Positions 17,752-26,314 are shown, counted from the stretch's first letter. The stretch: 64,000 bases of DNA from Blautia schinkii DSM 10518 (GCA_000702025.1 JNKJ01000006.1:112803-176802); one strand, 5' to 3'. Program-made: numbers and translations. Notes: generated by a model not told the origin, from the letters alone.

Positions 17752-20700
17752 ATGAAGAAGATCATCAAAGAAAAAGGCAAGCGTCTGCTTGCCGCATTTT
17801 TAAGTCTCCTGACCGTCATCGGCTTGATACCGACGACGGTTTTTGCTTTTACACCATCGGAGGGACAGACCGTATCCTCCTTTTATGGCGATTATTATGT
17901 CAGCGCGGACGGAAACTATTATTATTCCGCAAGTTCATACAGTTTTCTGGTATATGACAGCGATGGCAATACTTCCGTGCAAACCATTTCTGCCGGAAAT
18001 GCCAGAAAGAAATATATGATTTCCAATGGTTCAGAGAGCCGATTCGTGTATTGTATTGAGTCGGGCATTAATTACGGTACATCTGATAATGGATATAGAT
18101 CCCAGAGCGGAAAGAACAGCGCATATTTTCAGAACCTCCCTTACAGCGCCCAGTATGGTATTATGCTGACCAGCGTGTATGGATGGCAGCCGGGGAAGAG
18201 CTCTCCTGTGTCAGGCGCTAACGAGGATGATTATGCGGTGGCTACACAGGTTCTTTTGTGGGAGTACCAGCAGCAGCTCAGAACCAGTCCGCAGGATTTG
18301 CACGCCAATTCGGTAGGTATCCGTGCGGACAACTACCTGCGTACCATTCAGGGCCGCCCGGCGGAACAGTGCTATAACTGGATTTTAGGTCAGATGTCGC
18401 AGCATACGACCATTCCGAGCTTTGCATCGGGCAAAAGCAGTTCTGCACAGGTACATACGCTAAAGTATGACCCGGCAACCAAGAAATACTCCCTCACGCT
18501 CACAGATACCAATAATACGATGGCAGATCTTAAATTCAGCAGCAGTGATGGGATTACGGTAAGCCGTTCCGGAAACAAGTATACCTTCACCAGCAGCAAA
18601 ATGATTACCAGCCCGGTATCCATCAGCGTGCAGAAGAATGTGCCTGGGGTGAAAAACGATATGTTGATCTGGGGCCGTGTCGGTTTCCAGACGATGATGT
18701 GCGGAGCCGATGATCCGGTAGTATTCTACATGAAGATTGATACGGAGACCTATGGTACCGGGCGCATCCGCAAGACCTCAGAAGACGGCGTGGTATCCGG
18801 AATCAGTTTCCATATTTCCGGTAATGGTGTGGATAAGACTGTAACCACAAAAGAAGACGGTACCGTGGATATCCAGCTGATGCCCGGGACTTATACAGTA
18901 ACAGAGCAGTCGATAGACCGCTATCTGCCGCAGGATACCCAGAAAATCACTATTGCCAGCGGACAGACTTCAACGGTAACATTTAACAATAAGCTCAAGC
19001 GCGGCTCTCTGGAGGTTATCAAATCTTCAGAAGATGATTTCGTGGAAGGCGTTACATTCCATTTATTTGGCACTTCCCTCGCAGGTTTGCCCGTAGATGA
19101 GTATGCCATAACAGATGCTTCCGGTGTAGCGAAATTTGAAAATGTCTTGATCAGCGGAAATGAACCTTACACTGTGGAAGAAGTCGATACGGCAATCCGT
19201 TATGTCGTACCGGACGATCAGACAGCGCCGATTCAGTGGAAACAGGTGACAAAGAGAAACTTCGAGAATATCCTGAAAAAATTCCGCGTTGAAGTGGTCA
19301 AAATGGACCGCGTGACCGGCTATGCTCAGGGCGATGCCAGTCTGGCAGGGGCAGTGTACGGTCTGTATCAGGGCGATGAGTTAATCGCTTCTTACACAAC
19401 AGATGCCAATGGCTCCTTTATCAGTGATTATTTCATTTGTGATTCTAACTGGACGCTCCGTGAAATCAGCCCTTCTCCGGGATATCTTTTGGATGAGACC
19501 ATTTATCCGATTCCGGCAGAACCTGGTAATTTTACGGTTGAACTGAACCAAATTCCGATGGATGTTACGGAACAGGTTATCATGGGTCGTATCCGCCTGA
19601 TCAAACACATTGATTCAGAACTGGAGGATCCTGAAAGCACACCTGCAGCAAGAGAACAGGAAGCGGGTATGGTAATGCTTGCGGCCGTAAGCATGGACGA
19701 CCAGCCTGAAGAAGCCGTAGACGGCGCTGATGTCCAGACTGAGGAAACTGTAAGCGGCAACGATGCCCAGACCGAGACAGAAAACACAGAACCGGAAGTA
19801 AGCGATGAAGAGGCTCAGGAACCTGAAGAATCCGGTACAGAAGAAAGTGCTGTCCCGGAAACTGAACCGGAAACAAAGCCTTATGAGCCGGATCCGGTAC
19901 CCATGGACGAAATCGAAGCCTCTGGAAATGAAGGTATAATCGAACAGCCTGAGAAAGGCGCCAAGTTCCAGATTTACCTTGCCAGCGCAGGCAGTTTTGA
20001 AAGTGCCCGCGAAGCAGAGCGAGACGAGCTGATTACCGATGCAGACGGGTTTGCCATTTCCAAAGATCTGCCTTATGGTCGATATGTTGTCCATCAGACT
20101 GAGGGCATGGAGGGACAGGCATTTATTCCGGATTTCACGGTGTTTATCCGATCTAATGAGCAGACGTATTCCTATATCCTAAACAACTTGACCCAGTCAA
20201 GCTTTATCCGCGTGGAGAAGCATGATGCAGAAACCGGAAAAATTATTCCTGCAGCGGGAGTCGGTTTCCAGGTACGAGACCTGTCTACAGGAGAAATTAT
20301 TTCTCAGACAGTGTATTATCCGACGCCTGTTACCATCGACACATTTTTCACCAATGATGAGGGCTGGCTGATGCTCCCCTGTGAGCTTTCCTACGGCCAG
20401 TATGAGCTGATTGAACAGGAAACCTGTTTTGGCTATGTTTTGGACAGTGAGCCGGTGCCGTTCACGGTAGACGGCACGCAGGATGTGGTCGTGGTCGAAA
20501 AGCATAATATGCCTCAGAAGGGCATCATCCATATCACAAAGACCGGCGAGGTCTTTGCTACCGTTGCGGAAATGGACGGTGTGGATAAGGATGGCGCAGA
20601 GATTATGTACCAGCCTGTTTATGAAATCCGTGGACTTGAAGGCGCAACCTATGAAATCCGTGCAGCGAAAGACATCTATACGCCAGACGGAACCCTAAGA

Positions 20701-22275
20701 GCCGCAAAAGGCGATGTAGTCGATACCATTACGACCGCACGAAACGGAATTGCTTCCAGCAAGGAGCTCTATCTGGGGAAATATGAGATCCGTGAGATTC
20801 AGGCGCCTTTTGGTATGGTACTCAATCAGGAAAGCAAGCAGGTAGAGCTTGTATATGCCGGCCAGGAGATCGACGTAACAGAGGTTTCTTCCGGTTTCTA
20901 CAATGAACGCCAGAAAGTCCAGATGAGTCTGGAGAAAATGCTTGAGGTGAACGAGGTCTTTGGCATCGGCAATAACAATGAACTTACCAATGTCACATTT
21001 GGCCTGTATGCGGCGGAGGACATTACCGCAGCAGATGGCGCTGTCATCCCGGCAGACGGCCTCATCGAGGTTGTCGGCATTGATGCAGACGGCAATGGCG
21101 TGGTCAAAACAGACCTTCCTTTTGGAAGCTATTATCTGAGGGAGCATAGTACCGATGCCCACTACATTTTGAGTGATGAGAAGTATCCAGTCACATTCTC
21201 CTACGGCAGTCAAGAGGACGCTGTTATTGCGGTGAAAGCCAATGATGGCGAAGCCATTGTCAATGAGCTGATCTATGGTTCGGTATCCGGCAGAAAAATT
21301 GATGAAAATGGAGACGCACTGGGCGGCGCCAAGATTGGACTGTTTGCACCTTCCGTTACAGAGTTTACGGAGGAGAATGCAATCGTTGTAACGACTTCCG
21401 CGGAGGATGGCACTTTCTCCTTCAGTGATATCCCATACGGAAAATGGATCGTCAGGGAGATTGAACAGCCGGAAGGTTTCGTGCTCTGCACAGAGCAGTT
21501 CCCGGTCGTAATCAACGAAGATGCTCAGGTAATCGAAGTGGAAATCACCAATGAGTTTATCCGCGGCAACCTGCATCTGACCAAGTTTGACAAGGACTAT
21601 CCGGAGAACAAGCTCAGCGGTGCAGTATTTGAGGTATATCGTGATACCAACGGCAACAAAGAGCTTGATAAAGAGGATGAGCTGCTTGGTGTAATGGAAG
21701 AGACAGATCCCGGTCAGTATGAGATGAAGGATCTCTTGTACGGCGGTGTGCTCATCAGAGAGAAGACAGCTCCGGATGGTTTCTACCTTGATGAAAATAC
21801 CTATTATATCATGATTGATACCGATGGAAAGACCTATGAAGTCGAGAATGAGGCTGGGAAGGGCTTCTATAATCAGGCGTTCAGAGGTAACTTAAAGATT
21901 GTCAAGACTTCTTCCGATGGAAAAGTGGAGGGCTTCAGCTTCCGCATTGTCGGTGATAATTATGACAAGACGTTCCAGACGGATGCAAATGGTGAGATCT
22001 TCATCGAGAACCTGCGTGTGGGCAAGTACACCGTGACCGAAGTGGAGGACAGCGTCAGTGCAGGCTACAAACGTCCGGATCCGGTAACAGTAGAGCTGGT
22101 GAAGGATGAAACATTGACGGTGAATGTTCATAATGATAAAGTCACTGTGGATGTCCCGAAGACAGGCGATAACTTCAATCCGTGGATTTGGGTTGGCCTG
22201 ATTGCCGCCAGCACCGCTGGACTTGGTGCGAGCATCTTCTGGGCCAAAAAACGCAAGAAGAAGGCAGCTAAGTAA
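17752..22275 (+). CDS. Thioester-domain, CnaB-repeat cell-wall adhesin with sortase signal
   Basis: 1507 residues. A signal peptide (1-34, ending TTVFAF) is followed by a thioester/TQXA-type domain: Cys101 in YCIESG and Gln166 in ATQVLLWE are placed to form the internal bond. About ten SpaA/CnaB-type beta domains follow (residues 340-1465); each opens with a motif such as GSLEVIKSSEDD or GNLKIVKTSSDG, and many end with an E in (T/R)E. An acidic insert of about 100 residues lies near 625-730. The C-terminus is VPKTGDN, a hydrophobic helix and KKRKKKAAK, a sortase anchor with Val in place of Leu. It probably mediates covalent surface attachment during mating or colonisation. Confidence 0.88.
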   Translation: MKKIIKEKGKRLLAAFLSLLTVIGLIPTTVFAFTPSEGQTVSSFYGDYYVSADGNYYYSASSYSFLVYDSDGNTSVQTISAGNARKKYMISNGSESRFVYCIESGINYGTSDNGYRSQSGKNSAYFQNLPYSAQYGIMLTSVYGWQPGKSSPVSGANEDDYAVATQVLLWEYQQQLRTSPQDLHANSVGIRADNYLRTIQGRPAEQCYNWILGQMSQHTTIPSFASGKSSSAQVHTLKYDPATKKYSLTLTDTNNTMADLKFSSSDGITVSRSGNKYTFTSSKMITSPVSISVQKNVPGVKNDMLIWGRVGFQTMMCGADDPVVFYMKIDTETYGTGRIRKTSEDGVVSGISFHISGNGVDKTVTTKEDGTVDIQLMPGTYTVTEQSIDRYLPQDTQKITIASGQTSTVTFNNKLKRGSLEVIKSSEDDFVEGVTFHLFGTSLAGLPVDEYAITDASGVAKFENVLISGNEPYTVEEVDTAIRYVVPDDQTAPIQWKQVTKRNFENILKKFRVEVVKMDRVTGYAQGDASLAGAVYGLYQGDELIASYTTDANGSFISDYFICDSNWTLREISPSPGYLLDETIYPIPAEPGNFTVELNQIPMDVTEQVIMGRIRLIKHIDSELEDPESTPAAREQEAGMVMLAAVSMDDQPEEAVDGADVQTEETVSGNDAQTETENTEPEVSDEEAQEPEESGTEESAVPETEPETKPYEPDPVPMDEIEASGNEGIIEQPEKGAKFQIYLASAGSFESAREAERDELITDADGFAISKDLPYGRYVVHQTEGMEGQAFIPDFTVFIRSNEQTYSYILNNLTQSSFIRVEKHDAETGKIIPAAGVGFQVRDLSTGEIISQTVYYPTPVTIDTFFTNDEGWLMLPCELSYGQYELIEQETCFGYVLDSEPVPFTVDGTQDVVVVEKHNMPQKGIIHITKTGEVFATVAEMDGVDKDGAEIMYQPVYEIRGLEGATYEIRAAKDIYTPDGTLRAAKGDVVDTITTARNGIASSKELYLGKYEIREIQAPFGMVLNQESKQVELVYAGQEIDVTEVSSGFYNERQKVQMSLEKMLEVNEVFGIGNNNELTNVTFGLYAAEDITAADGAVIPADGLIEVVGIDADGNGVVKTDLPFGSYYLREHSTDAHYILSDEKYPVTFSYGSQEDAVIAVKANDGEAIVNELIYGSVSGRKIDENGDALGGAKIGLFAPSVTEFTEENAIVVTTSAEDGTFSFSDIPYGKWIVREIEQPEGFVLCTEQFPVVINEDAQVIEVEITNEFIRGNLHLTKFDKDYPENKLSGAVFEVYRDTNGNKELDKEDELLGVMEETDPGQYEMKDLLYGGVLIREKTAPDGFYLDENTYYIMIDTDGKTYEVENEAGKGFYNQAFRGNLKIVKTSSDGKVEGFSFRIVGDNYDKTFQTDANGEIFIENLRVGKYTVTEVEDSVSAGYKRPDPVTVELVKDETLTVNVHNDKVTVDVPKTGDNFNPWIWVGLIAASTAGLGASIFWAKKRKKKAAK

Positions 22276-22297
22276 GAATCTATGAAGCAGGAAGGAG

Positions 22298-22330
22298 CCG
22301 GGTAGAAATTCTCTGCCCGGTTTTCCTTTT
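22298..22330 (+). terminator. Intrinsic terminator of the adhesin gene
   Basis: CCGGG (22298-22302) pairs with CCCGG (22316-22320), flanked by further weak pairs, with TTTTCCTTTT after it. Confidence 0.7.
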
Positions 22331-22423
22331 CTCACATCCGTTGTTGCTATGAAATCAAAATTAAAAAAGTTTTGGAGGATAAATATTATGACTTAAATGT
22401 GAAAATACTAATAAGCGAAAGCG

Positions 22424-22483
22424 CTATTTTGAATTAACTTGACAAATCAAAATAAAGGAGGTATAATAAGAGCGTTATTTTGA
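22424..22483 (+). promoter_or_regulatory. Fic gene promoter with operator repeats
   Basis: -35 TTGACA (22439-22444), 17 bp, -10 TATAAT (22462-22467): a full-consensus promoter. TATTTTGA at 22424-22431 is inverted as TCAAAATA at 22447-22454, inside the spacer, and TTATTTTGA occurs a third time at 22475-22483 after the -10. This is the pattern of autorepression, and the Fic protein itself has a C-terminal winged helix. The stretch 22331-22423 holds nothing else I can identify. Confidence 0.75.
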
Positions 22484-22499
22484 CTTGGAGGTGTCCTTT

Positions 22500-23633
22500 A
22501 TGGGAAGAGCGGGAGAATATGTCAAGAATTTAAGCGGAGAGGCAGAATACAAATCTTTTTGTCCGGCGCCACTTCCACCGTTATTGGAAATGGATGCGGA
22601 TATGATTGCTGCTTTAATCGGAGCGACAAAAGCACTGGCTACACTGGACACTCTTTCTGCTAACATTCCCAATATGAGTCTTTTTATCTCCATGTATGTG
22701 CGTAAGGAGGCGTTGTTGTCCTCTCAGATCGAGGGTACACAGGCTACGCTGGAGGATGTACTGGATCCACTCATTGAACAGAATGCAAACCAGAATGTGT
22801 CGGATGTCATCAATTATATCAAGGCTACCGAATTTGCACTGAACCGGTTAGAAACTTTGCCGCTTTGCAATCGGCTGATTAAAGAGACTCACGCTGTTTT
22901 GATGGAAGGCGTCAGAGGCCAGGAAAAGAGTCCGGGCGAGTTCCGGATCTCTCAGAACTGGATCGGAGCGGCAGGAAGCACGCTGAAAAATGCGAGATAT
23001 ATTCCGCCGCGTCCAGAGGACATGCAAAAAGCAATGTCCGATCTGGAAAAGTACATCCATTCGGATGATACGCTGGATATCCTGATCCAAGCGGCTCTTC
23101 TTCATTATCAGTTTGAAACGATCCATCCGTTTTTAGATGGAAACGGCCGTGTAGGAAGACTTCTGATTACTTTGTTTTTAATTGAGAAAAAAGCCTTGAA
23201 AACACCAGCTCTGTATATTTCCTATTTTCTGAAGAAAAACCGTATCGAATATTATGACCGTATGAGTGAAGTCAGAAACAAGGATAATTATGAGCAGTGG
23301 GTCAGGTTTTTCCTGCAGGCAGTGAAAGAATCTGCTGAGGATGCAACGGAGGCCATCCATAAGCTTTCCGCTCTGCATGACCGTAACTATGCGGCCATTA
23401 AGCAGATGGGGCGTGCAGCGCAGACAGCAGAAAAACTGTTTTCCTATCTGGAGAAAAATCCTATTATTGATATTAGGAAGACAGCAGATGAATTGGGACT
23501 CTCTTTTAGCACAGTATCCGCAGCAGTGGGCAGGTTTGTGAAAGAGGGAATCTTAATGCAGACCAACAACGCAAGCAGAAACAGGGTATTTGCTTATCAG
23601 GAATATCTGGATATTTTACGAAAAGACACTTAA
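22500..23633 (+). CDS. Fic family AMP-transferase-type protein with winged helix
   Basis: 377 residues from ATG 22500 (GGAGGTG 6 bp upstream). The active-site motif HPFLDGNGRVGR starts at His209. An N-terminal inhibitory motif SSQIEG (74-79) fits (S/T)xxxE(G/N), so it belongs to the self-inhibited class. Residues about 300-375 form a winged helix (IDIRKTADELGLSFSTVSAAVGRFVKEGIL). Proteins of this build modify a target by AMPylation and can bind DNA. It has its own promoter between the adhesin and the surface protein, and no antitoxin gene is visible next to it. The target is unknown. Confidence 0.85.
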   Translation: MGRAGEYVKNLSGEAEYKSFCPAPLPPLLEMDADMIAALIGATKALATLDTLSANIPNMSLFISMYVRKEALLSSQIEGTQATLEDVLDPLIEQNANQNVSDVINYIKATEFALNRLETLPLCNRLIKETHAVLMEGVRGQEKSPGEFRISQNWIGAAGSTLKNARYIPPRPEDMQKAMSDLEKYIHSDDTLDILIQAALLHYQFETIHPFLDGNGRVGRLLITLFLIEKKALKTPALYISYFLKKNRIEYYDRMSEVRNKDNYEQWVRFFLQAVKESAEDATEAIHKLSALHDRNYAAIKQMGRAAQTAEKLFSYLEKNPIIDIRKTADELGLSFSTVSAAVGRFVKEGILMQTNNASRNRVFAYQEYLDILRKDT

Positions 23634-23653
23634 AAATTCATATGATTATCATG

Positions 23654-23681
23654 GGCTGTCCTTAAAGGGGCAGCCTTTTTT
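23654..23681 (+). terminator. Intrinsic terminator after the Fic gene
   Basis: GGCTGTCC-TTAA-AGGGGCAGCC with a T6 run. The next start codon lies 15 bp further on, so the hairpin could also act as a leader element. Confidence 0.75.
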
Positions 23682-23695
23682 AGGAGGAAATGATC

Positions 23696-24250
23696 ATGAA
23701 GGTAAAATTGTTAAAAGGGGTTTTGACAGTCCTCTCTCTCATCTGTATCCTCTGTATTCCGGTTACGCCGATCTATGCGGAGCCGCAGGGGACAGATGGG
23801 ACGGAAATGCAGGTCATAGAGCCTGAGAAACTGGAGATTCAGCTTGGTGCAGACTGGGCTGGCGTAGAGTTTCAGCTGAAAACGGATTCCGGGCTGTATC
23901 CCGGTACCATAGCCGTCGGAGAAGACGGTGTTCTGAGAATGGAACTGGGCGGCAGCAAATCCTATGTGCTGACCTGTATGAATTCATCCGTATCTGCCCC
24001 AGAAGCGACGCAGGCCCCTGCCACAACAGAGGAAGCGCAAAATGAGAGCAATGAGGGCCAGGAAAGCGATGGCTCAAATAGCGGGCAAGATACAGAGGGC
24101 ACAGTTGCCGGTATCCCAATCCTTCATCTGGTACTGTTTGCAGGCGGCATGGTCTTGGCCGTCGGCAGCCTGGTCGCAATGCGAGTGGTGAAAAAACGCA
24201 GAGAAAGTGATGCGGAGTATGAGGATGAAGATGAATATGAGGATGATTAG
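23696..24250 (+). CDS. Small cell-surface membrane protein
   Basis: 184 residues from ATG 23696 (RBS AGGAGG 8 bp upstream; the ATG at 23690 is too close). A signal peptide ends near IYAEP (about residue 24). An extracellular beta-rich part of about 70 residues follows (LEIQLGADWAGVEFQLKTDSG), then a Ser/Glu/Gln linker, one membrane helix (LHLVLFAGGMVLAVGSLVAM) and an acidic Asp/Glu/Tyr tail. No family recognised. Its place after the adhesin suggests an accessory of the surface machinery, which is inference. Confidence 0.6.
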   Translation: MKVKLLKGVLTVLSLICILCIPVTPIYAEPQGTDGTEMQVIEPEKLEIQLGADWAGVEFQLKTDSGLYPGTIAVGEDGVLRMELGGSKSYVLTCMNSSVSAPEATQAPATTEEAQNESNEGQESDGSNSGQDTEGTVAGIPILHLVLFAGGMVLAVGSLVAMRVVKKRRESDAEYEDEDEYEDD

Positions 24251-24332
24251 TCCCAGACTGAGTCCAAAATACACGAAAAGCCCTAAAAGGAATAATTTTA
24301 TATAAAAATTAAAATAAATATTCCTATTAGGC

Positions 24333-24361
24333 TTGACATACAAATTCTTATTTGCTATACT
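24333..24361 (+). promoter_or_regulatory. Promoter of the structured leader RNA
   Basis: -35 TTGACA (24333-24338), 17 bp, -10 TATACT (24356-24361). It is followed by 250 bp without a reading frame, so the start of the transcript (about 24368) coincides with the first structural element of the RNA below. Confidence 0.75.
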
Positions 24362-24367
24362 ATAACC

Positions 24368-24606
24368 GTGGCAGGGGCTTGCGTTCAGGCTCTCGGTACG
24401 TTTGTGGTATAGCGTCAGACCTGATTCAAGGGAATCAGGGAACCGTTACGGATTCTGCGCATTGAGCGGATCCACAACAACGCAAGTCGATTGAATATTA
24501 AAGCCGGAAGGCTGCTTAAATACTTACAGAGTCAATTTGCTGGATGAGACATTGAAATTCCAGTGCCTTGGCTCTGTATGCTTTTTTGCAGACCTTCCGG
24601 CTTTTT
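24368..24606 (+). ncRNA. Structured leader RNA or small RNA of unknown class, ending in a terminator
   Basis: No open frame with an RBS lies here, but nested helices are clear. CTTGCGTT (24378-24385) pairs with AACGCAAG (24479-24486) and closes a domain. Inside it CGGT/ACCG (24394/24442), the perfect hairpin CCTGATTC-AAGG-GAATCAGG (24420-24439) and GGATTC/GGATCC (24450/24468) branch off. A second domain begins with AAAGCCGGAAGG (24500-24511) pairing with CCTTCCGGCTTT (24593-24604), enclosing ACAGAG/CTCTGT and CTGGA/TCCAG. It ends in a T run, as in a terminator. It precedes the zinc-finger/sigma-factor operon. I cannot match it to a known riboswitch. Confidence 0.6.
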
Positions 24607-24631
24607 CTTTTATCCAAACGGAGGTAAGACG

Positions 24632-25105
24632 ATGAAAAAACAAAAAAAGAAAAGAAAGGGATTTCAGGCAGGTTCCATGCGATGCCCTTATTGTGGCAGC
24701 CCGGTGATCTATAGAAGCGCTGATGGGATTTATCATGACAATAGTAAAAAAACAATGCTCTATGTGTGCAGCCACTATCCGGAGTGTGACGCTTATGTAA
24801 GAGTCCATGCCGGAACCAATATCCCGGTGGGAAGTCTGGCCAATCATGAGCTTCGCACACTCAGACGGACCGCACATCATTATTTTGACCAGCTGCACCA
24901 GTCTGGAATGATGAGCAAACAAGATGCCTATCAGTGGCTGGCGGATTTGATCTGCGCACCTTTATCGGAGGCGCATATTGGTTATCTGGGCGAGTATTAC
25001 TGCAAGCAGGTCATTGAGGAGAGCCGCAGGCTGCTGGAGCGCCAGAAATCCGGAAAGAACAGGTGCCGATTTCGGGCATTAGAAGGGAGAGTGGCGGCTT
25101 CATGA
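24632..25105 (+). CDS. Zinc-finger-containing ICE protein
   Basis: 157 residues from ATG 24632 (CGGAGGTAAG upstream). A basic start (KKQKKKRKG) is followed by a topoisomerase-like four-Cys zinc ribbon: CPYCGSP near residue 18, then CSHYPECDAYV near 47. The rest is helical and contains HHYFDQLHQSGMMSKQDAYQWL, as in DUF3268-type zinc-finger proteins of Firmicutes mobile elements. It is coupled to the sigma factor gene by an ATGA overlap, and sits downstream of the structured leader RNA and its terminator. A nucleic-acid-binding regulator is likely. Confidence 0.7.
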   Translation: MKKQKKKRKGFQAGSMRCPYCGSPVIYRSADGIYHDNSKKTMLYVCSHYPECDAYVRVHAGTNIPVGSLANHELRTLRRTAHHYFDQLHQSGMMSKQDAYQWLADLICAPLSEAHIGYLGEYYCKQVIEESRRLLERQKSGKNRCRFRALEGRVAAS

Positions 25106-25656
25106 CACTGAATGAGAAAGAACGGGAAAAGATTGAAAAGAATATCGGTCTGGTACATAAGGTGATTCGGGATAAGCTGCAGCCTCCATATCAAGTGGGG
25201 ATGTATTCCTACGAGGATCTTTTCCAGATCGGCTGCATTGGGCTTTGTAAAGCAGCGTCAACAGACAAAGGCGGGACGTTTTCGACCTATGCCTACCGGT
25301 TGATCTGGCACCAAATCTGTGATGCCATGATTTATGCAACCAGGCGGCAGACGAAGGAGACCACTTGTGATGTGACGCCGTACATTGCTGCAAAACAGGA
25401 AACCCCAGAGGAGCTGTCGGATTTCCGCATGGATATCAAACGGGCACTCGAACAGGCAAAGGCTGATGCACCGCCTTCCACCAGGAAAGGCATAGATGCT
25501 ATCTGCATGATGTCGAAGGGGTATACAAGCAGCGAAATTGGAGAAAAAATGGATGCTTCGGCAAAGCTTGTGTGTGCATGGGTATCCAAGGCACGGAAGT
25601 TTTTGAAGAGCCGGCCGGAGTTTGCACAGATTGCAGCTGCCTATCACCAGGAATGA
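25102..25656 (+). CDS. Sigma-70 family RNA polymerase sigma factor
   Basis: 184 residues from ATG 25102, overlapping the zinc-finger gene stop (ATGA). Region 2 is clear (YEDLFQIGCIGLCKAASTDK, then TFSTYAYRLIWHQICDAM). Region 4 with its helix-turn-helix follows (GIDAICMMSKGYTSSEIGEKM, then DASAKLVCAWVSKARKF). A sigma factor in an ICE could drive element genes lacking normal sigma-A boxes, or replace a lost regulator; no target promoter is evident. A terminator follows at 25674-25718. Confidence 0.8.
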   Translation: MTLNEKEREKIEKNIGLVHKVIRDKLQPPYQVGMYSYEDLFQIGCIGLCKAASTDKGGTFSTYAYRLIWHQICDAMIYATRRQTKETTCDVTPYIAAKQETPEELSDFRMDIKRALEQAKADAPPSTRKGIDAICMMSKGYTSSEIGEKMDASAKLVCAWVSKARKFLKSRPEFAQIAAAYHQE

Positions 25657-25673
25657 TGACGGGCAGAACATAA

Positions 25674-25718
25674 GGGATGCTGACAGCCTTGTTTGGTTTT
25701 CAGCATCCCGCTTTTTTT
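25674..25718 (+). terminator. Intrinsic terminator after the sigma factor gene
   Basis: GGGATGCTGA pairs with TCAGCATCCC (mismatch-free 10 bp), then GC and a T7 run. The signal peptidase gene begins 16 bp after it. Confidence 0.85.
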
Positions 25719-25734
25719 ATTTTGGAGGCAAATT

Positions 25735-26133
25735 ATGAATATAAGAAAAAAGAATATCTGGATATGGCTGATTCCATTTCTTATTATGGCCATTACGCTG
25801 ATTTTATTTAAGGCAGTATTTTTGTTGGGTTATGTGCCAACAGAGTCCATGGAACCGACGTTGAAAAAAGACAGCTATATCGTTGGAACCCGGATTTTCT
25901 CCAAACTTGAAATAGGCGATATCATTATTTTCTATCATGACGGGAAGCTGTTGGTGAAGCGTATTGCAGCGGCGGAGGGGGAACCGGTAGAGCATAACGG
26001 AGCCAGTCTGACAGTACCGGAAAACAGTTATTATGTTCTTGGAGATAATGCGGAGCATTCACTGGATTCAAGGTACTGGGAAAATCCTTTTGTAAAGCAA
26101 GAGGATATTGTGGCGAGATTGTTTTGGCCATAA
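25735..26133 (+). CDS. lepB: Type I signal peptidase (SipS-like)
   Basis: 132 residues from ATG 25735 (TTGGAGGC upstream), shorter than many relatives. One N-terminal membrane helix (9-34) is followed by the catalytic Ser38 in TESMEPT and Lys75 in LLVKRIAA, plus the conserved GDNAEHSLDSRYW box near 114-126. It cleaves signal peptides at the outer membrane face. Its placement at the end of the ICE block fits processing of the ICE-encoded adhesin, pilin-like peptide and surface protein; that role is inferred. The 26134-26313 stretch after it holds only a few short chance frames and the terminator of the next, reverse gene. Confidence 0.85.
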   Translation: MNIRKKNIWIWLIPFLIMAITLILFKAVFLLGYVPTESMEPTLKKDSYIVGTRIFSKLEIGDIIIFYHDGKLLVKRIAAAEGEPVEHNGASLTVPENSYYVLGDNAEHSLDSRYWENPFVKQEDIVARLFWP

Positions 26134-26284
26134 GATTTTTTACTCCGCTTCATACGAAAACAGACATTATGAAATGGGCTGTATTTGAATTAGGCAGCAG
26201 TGTAGTTTTGACATTATAAATGAAAAAGAATAAATATGGGATATTTCGAGGAACAATCAAGGAACACATAGAAGATAATAGTAA

Positions 26285-26314
26285 GAAAAAAGCAGCCAAC
26301 CGGCGTGGCCGCTT
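26285..26314 (-). terminator. Terminator of the reverse XRE regulator gene
   Basis: On the minus strand AGCGGCC pairs with GGCTGCT around CCGG and is followed by TTTTTC. It lies directly after the stop codon. Confidence 0.6.

Noticed and set aside
22485..22499. TTG start for the Fic gene
   Set aside because: It lies on the RBS itself; ATG 22500 is placed correctly behind GGAGGTG.
24333..24612. Retron or group II intron at the structured RNA
   Set aside because: No reverse transcriptase gene or domain V-like hairpin nearby; the nested helices end in an ordinary terminator.
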